This document shows positions 60,901 to 64,000 of a DNA stretch of 64,000 nucleotides, piece by piece (positions within the stretch are counted from its first letter, which is position 1; each line of letters starts with the position of its first letter). This DNA comes from Timema cristinae. Taxonomy: Eukaryota; Arthropoda; Insecta; Phasmatodea; Timematidae. The DNA lies in contig JBCFYV010001001.1 in NCBI GenBank assembly GCA_039000515.1, positions 11,583,373 through 11,647,372 on the forward strand, given 5' to 3'. Both the position numbers and the translations under genes were made by a program. The notes under the pieces were generated by a model. It made no database searches. It had not been told where the DNA came from and was given only the letters and a program-made list of their open reading frames with translations.

Positions 60901-63900
60901 TAGTACGCACTGTCCTCGACTTACAGTCTTGATTGACTGTGATAGAATATAACAGTTAGAGACTCAAGCTCTACAACCATTGATGGCCTAGGTTCGACCC
61001 TGGTGACGTTGTTTTCAAAATTTTCCCCTATCATCAACAACAAACCGACAGATAACAAGTCTGTTCAAATCACAAATAGAGCTTTTATGATAAAAAATAT
61101 AATAGAGACTTTAGTTTGGATATTGATTTTACAAAATTTCCGTATCAAATATTTTTTTTTCTATATCTACTGTATTGATTAACGTTCCCACATGAAAACA
61201 GATTTCTTTAAATGTAATCTACAATTATAATTAAAAATATAATAAACAAAATAAATTTTATGGGATTACTTATATAAAAGTTTTATAGTCAAATTCACTG
61301 TCGTGGTAGATTCTGACATTTTATTTTGAAATAAATTATTATTATTACTTTAAATATATATTTTTAATCTCATTTCATTTGGTAGAACTTCTGCATTCTT
61401 AGTTATAGAGTCTGGATTATTCTTATAAATTTCCAATAGATATTTTTTTAATATACTGATAGTTTTGAAAAAAAAAATCTACATTTACACCGCATCTTAC
61501 TACACGTCCAGGTTAACACGTCTTACTTCACGTCCAGGCTACAAGTTTTACTACATGTCCAGGCTAACACGTCTTACTACACGTCCAGGCTACACGTTTA
61601 CTACATGTCCAGGCTAACACGTCTTACTACACGTCCAGGCTACACGCATTCTATCTCCGCTGATAGGAGGAGGGAAGTAAAGTTTGATTCACACATTCGA
61701 CGAAAATAGAAAGCAGGATCTGACTCAGTGGTCAGCAACTCACACGCTGTATGTTGACCCATGACGCATTGCAATGTTGACTTAAAACAGTTGATTATCC
61801 ACTCATTTTATTTTCTAGTGGATACACATATATTTTATATAGCTCTCCCGATGGATGTTTACAAATTATAACGCTGTGTCGTGGTACAATCCAATACATC
61901 GATAAACACACTCTACATTAACGGCTCAAATCTCTTCTCAACGACCAAATCAGCTGTCTGCTAGCTTCCGGCTGTGGAGCGTGTGTGTTGACAAAAGCGC
62001 ATGCGCACTGATTTGGGATGGTTTGTTCTGAAACTTGATTGGTTCTCCTGTGTTGAATATCTCAGGCAGAGCAGACAAAGTAGAGATGAGTTGAGCTTTA
62101 GTGGAAAGATCTTGCATTGAAAAATCGGAAATCTTGTGATTGGGTTTGAGCTATTCAAGTGATTGTTCTGCGCTAGTTTTTTTTAGACGAACGTGTGAAT
62201 CCACAGTAAGCCTATATTATATATCTAAAAGAAATGTGCCCGCATTTTCCTGGAGTAAGAGTGGGAAACCATTTAAGGGGGAACAAATCTGTGAAACTGA
62301 CAAATATGTGATCTTTGACCGCCCGTCAGGCAAAAGCAGACTAGGCACGGGCCTAGAGGCGGCGGCTTTAGGGGGCGGCACATTTCGAATGACATTTTTA
62401 TTATAATAATATTTTTATTTTAATAGATATGTTTACAAAATGATGTATTAACATTATCAAAATAGTTAAAGTTAAAGTCAGAATGAGCATATTTCTTTTT
62501 AAATAAATGTGATTTGCAATCGCTTTATAACTGACATCAGTTTTCCCTTCTTCATAATGTTGACTTAAACTACTGTACAGGCAGAAATCTCTTTTTGAAT
62601 ACTTAACTTCCGCCCCCTACCCTACCCCCTTTCCCCTGTCAAAACCTCTTTCCTACGAAACTTCCTATAAACCCTTGACAAAAATAATTTGCAAGGGGGG
62701 GGGGGGGGGCGCATAATATAATCGGGCCTAGAGGCGTAAAAATTTTAAGTCCGCCCCTGCCTTCAGGCCAATACGTTGATGGTAGGATAATGTTAAAATA
62801 GACATGAAGGGAGGTTGGGTTTCAGGTTAGGGATTGGATGGAAGTGTCTCTCGATAGGAGTTAATGGTGGGATTGCGTTCCGGTGGCCATGGGCTTTCGA
62901 GTCCCACAAGGCTAAAAAATGTAGCTATGTACATTTATATTCAAGGGTGTAAAAAGCTAATTTCTTTAGTAAGAGTCCAATAGAAAATGTTACTCTACCT
63001 TTGGCCAATAAAATTTTGTATTCGTTAATATAAAATTCCTAGGCGATTATATCAAATACCAGAGGCCCTTATATATATATTAATAATATATATATATATA
63101 TATAAATAATATAATAATTAAAAGTAGAAATATTTTTCGAGTCATGTATATCAAAAACCATTTGCAAACTAATTCTATCACTCATTTAAAGTTCAAACTA
63201 TTATATAATACCATATTATTTTGGGTGATTGTATTCTTAAAATAAATATTGGATGTGAGGTTAAAAGTTGAGCTATTTACATTGTTACGAGCCTACAATG
63301 ACTGAACAGTAAACACACACACACACACACATACACATACAAATATATAATATTTGTGAGTTAAACACGGGAATAAACATCTGTAGAGTGTTTTCTGCTA
63401 GTCGGAATACTGGTACAGCATTTTTTTTTAAATCGTGTTGAAATTCAGAAGCTTGCACAAGTAAGCTATTTTCAAGCAGAAATAAAACAATATTGTTAAA
63501 TAAAGGGTTTCACAGTCAATTATTTTTTTAAATTTAACTATATTATTTGTTTTAGAGGTATCCTTTTTACGATCGAAGCCATTGATATCACCTTTCTTGT
63601 TTTAAATTGTCCATACTTTAGTGTGCACTCAAGGGGATTTAATTTATGTGTCTTCTAAATAATCGAAATCTATTTATTTAAAATGTGAAATGATTTTCAA
63701 AGTTATACAAAACCAATTTTTGTCATGTACCTAAAAAAATCCAAAACATTCAAAGTCGAAGCAGTAATTTCAATAAACAATTATTTATTTTAACATTACG
63801 CTTCCAAATTCTACCAAAGTAATTATATTTTTTATTTTTAACCAAAAGCCATTGCTTTTAGGGCTTTATTATCAAAGTTTACAAACTTTCAATAGCGAGG

Positions 63901-64000
63901 CTTCATTATGTTTAAAATTTACGTTAGTTGATAAATGTATCCGGCCGTTTTTAAGATATAATACAAAAATGTTGCTAGGGTATTTAAATAAAAAGGTTTT
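53896..64000 (+). CDS. SDR-D: DHRS11/farnesol dehydrogenase-like gene, exons 1-2 only (runs off window)
   Basis: Exon 1 is 53896-54027 (44 codons, TGASAGIG intact) and exon 2 is 56580-56748 (56 codons plus one base), both with GT-AG borders and no frame fault. Exon 2 reads VNNAA where the other copies have VNNAG. This Gly to Ala change at the end of strand 4 occurs in some SDRs, so it need not inactivate the enzyme. The rest of the window (56749-64000) is intron 2. It aligns in pieces with SDR-B intron 2, for example 57241-57300 with 21520-21580, 59230-59350 with 21820-21930, and 63600-63930 with 23580-23865. Exon 3 is therefore expected shortly after position 64000. Intron 2 is swollen by a tandem array, a SINE, MITEs and LINE pieces. 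Confidence 0.88.
54737..55024 (-). repeat. SINE-A, minus strand, with 10-bp target-site duplication
   Basis: (TTA)n at 54736-54768, shared tail, body (a short deletion removes the stretch just before the B box region at 54960), head. ATAGAGCAAT at 54727-54736 and 55025-55034. SDR-D intron 1. Confidence 0.93.
55902..56349. mobile_element. hAT-type MITE with perfect 8-bp duplication
   Basis: AGTCAGGC at 55894-55901 and 56350-56357. Left end CAGTGGTTCCTATTACC; the right end is worn. Interior GGACCCCCGAGATCTGTGG and its partner CGGACCCCCTGGGGTCCGTG, with a (CT)n(TA)n run at 55996-56035. SDR-D intron 1. Confidence 0.9.
57358..57635 (-). repeat. SINE-A, minus strand, with 13-bp target-site duplication
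   Basis: TGTGTTATGCATA at 57345-57357 and 57636-57648. Absent from the matching place in SDR-B intron 2 (about 21600), so it inserted after the B/D duplication. Confidence 0.95.
57960..59110. repeat. Diverged tandem array, about 145-bp period, in SDR-D intron 2
   Basis: The recurring block GGGTAGTTTACAGAAGACTG / ATTTGGTTCCAAATGGGTAT has starts at about 58192, 58336, 58478 and 58626 (spacing 144, 142, 148). Weaker copies lie on both sides. SDR-B intron 2 has no such array between the homologous flanks. Confidence 0.7.
59405..59452 (+). repeat. SINE-D 3' fragment
   Basis: GATAGCCAGCTGCTAGTGG, then AAAATATATGG: only the 3' end of family D. Confidence 0.6.
59790..60020. mobile_element. Probable LINE 3' UTR fragment
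   Basis: GTTTGCCAAATTTCAAGTTT, CTGGAAGTGGGTAAACATTA, GTGATTGAGTCAGTCA: wording typical of RTE-like element ends. Confidence 0.4.
60358..60584. mobile_element. MITE with GGGTGTCCCAA ends
   Basis: Left AGGGTGTCCCAAGTAAAACC and right GGCTTTATTTGGGACATCTC are imperfect inverted repeats of about 26 bp, each bordered by GC-rich CCGGCCCC/GGGGCCGG. Non-coding. Confidence 0.7.
60605..60898 (+). repeat. SINE-A, 5'-truncated, with 13-bp target-site duplication
   Basis: Begins at TATGCTGGCAGCCGGG, so the A box is missing. Runs to the tail and a long (AAT)n (about 60836-60898). TATAGTACGCACT at 60592-60604 and 60899-60911. Confidence 0.95.
60930..61030. repeat. tRNA-like scrap
   Basis: GTTAGAGACTCAAGCTCTAC, then GGCCTAGGTTCGACCCTGG (B box). 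Head of an unknown SINE or a tRNA pseudogene. Confidence 0.35.
61488..61655. repeat. Minisatellite of about 26 bp derived from the SINE tail
   Basis: Six or so copies of ACGTCTTACTACACGTCCAG plus GCTAAC. The unit matches the reverse complement of the A/B/C tail (CGTCTTACTACCCGTTCGGG). Confidence 0.8.
61685..62212. mobile_element. TIR element, about 530 bp, second copy
   Basis: Partner of 26560-27078. Ends GATTCACACATTCG and CGAACGTGTGAATC. Keeps GCGCATGCGC (about 61996). The two copies are in different introns (intron 3 of B, intron 2 of D), so they are separate insertions and not paralogous intron sequence. Confidence 0.75.
62320..62762. mobile_element. Second copy of the 42279-42700 repeat, opposite orientation
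   Basis: AGGCACGGGCCTAGAGGCGG at left, poly-G run near 62694-62709, and TAAGTCCGCCCCTGCC at right. Interior TTTATAACTGACATCAGTTT mirrors 42470-42500. Confidence 0.75.
63070..63115. repeat. (TA)n microsatellite
   Basis: TA-rich run in SDR-D intron 2. A (CA)n follows at 63312-63332. Confidence 0.85.
63580..64000 (+). other. Intron 2 block homologous to the end of SDR-B intron 2
   Basis: ACTTTCAATAGCGAGGC and ACGTTAGTTGATAAATGTAT match 23820-23870 (TTTTCAATAGCGAAG, ACGTTAGTTGATGAATATAT). In SDR-B that block is about 322 nt before exon 3. Confidence 0.75.

Overview
The window is AT-rich animal nuclear DNA, almost certainly from an insect. It has multi-exon genes with GT-AG introns, dense tRNA-derived SINEs, MITEs and worn non-LTR retrotransposon pieces. 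There are no bacterial operons or ribosome binding sites. Translated SINE fragments resemble ones I associate with stick insects (Timema, Phasmatodea). That species guess rests on memory only and is weak.

The only host genes I can support are four tandem, same-strand copies of one short-chain dehydrogenase/reductase (SDR) gene of the DHRS11 / 'farnesol dehydrogenase-like' type. I call them SDR-A (1275-14308), SDR-B (18902-28424), SDR-C (35012-48900) and SDR-D (53896 to beyond 64000). Each complete copy has six small coding exons with identical phases. SDR-C is fully open (249 codons). SDR-A has a 1-nt deletion in exon 4 and His in place of the catalytic-tetrad Asn. SDR-B has two 1-nt deletions in exon 1 and a GC (not GT) donor for intron 5. 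SDR-D shows exons 1 and 2. Its intron 2 still aligns with SDR-B intron 2 at the right edge, which predicts exon 3 a few hundred bases past the window.

Exons 1-3 are nearly identical between copies. The start of exon 4 (between catalytic Ser and Tyr) and the middle of exon 5 (substrate-pocket lid) differ strongly. Exon 2 of SDR-D looks like a conversion mosaic, and intron 1 of SDR-A holds a 71-bp shard identical to SDR-D exon 1. The picture is a young cluster whose cofactor half is kept alike while the substrate half diversifies and some copies decay.

The rest is mobile and repeated DNA. Two unrelated tRNA-headed SINE groups (A, and B/C) share one 3' tail that contains a small palindrome. Seven insertions have clear target-site duplications, including SINE-in-SINE and SINE-in-MITE nesting. 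Two further tRNA-headed families (D, E) have other tails. There are hAT-, mariner-, Harbinger- and TTAA-type MITEs, foldback elements, an inverted pair of tRNA-like sequences, LINE 3' ends, and four minisatellites (51-bp hairpin-forming, 46-bp LINE-derived, about 145-bp inside SDR-D intron 2, about 26-bp derived from the SINE tail).

Layout: 1-1274 SINE/LINE remnants; 1275-14308 SDR-A; 14309-18901 spacer; 18902-28424 SDR-B; 28425-35011 spacer with LINE and 51-bp arrays; 35012-48900 SDR-C; 48901-53895 spacer; 53896-64000 SDR-D 5' part.
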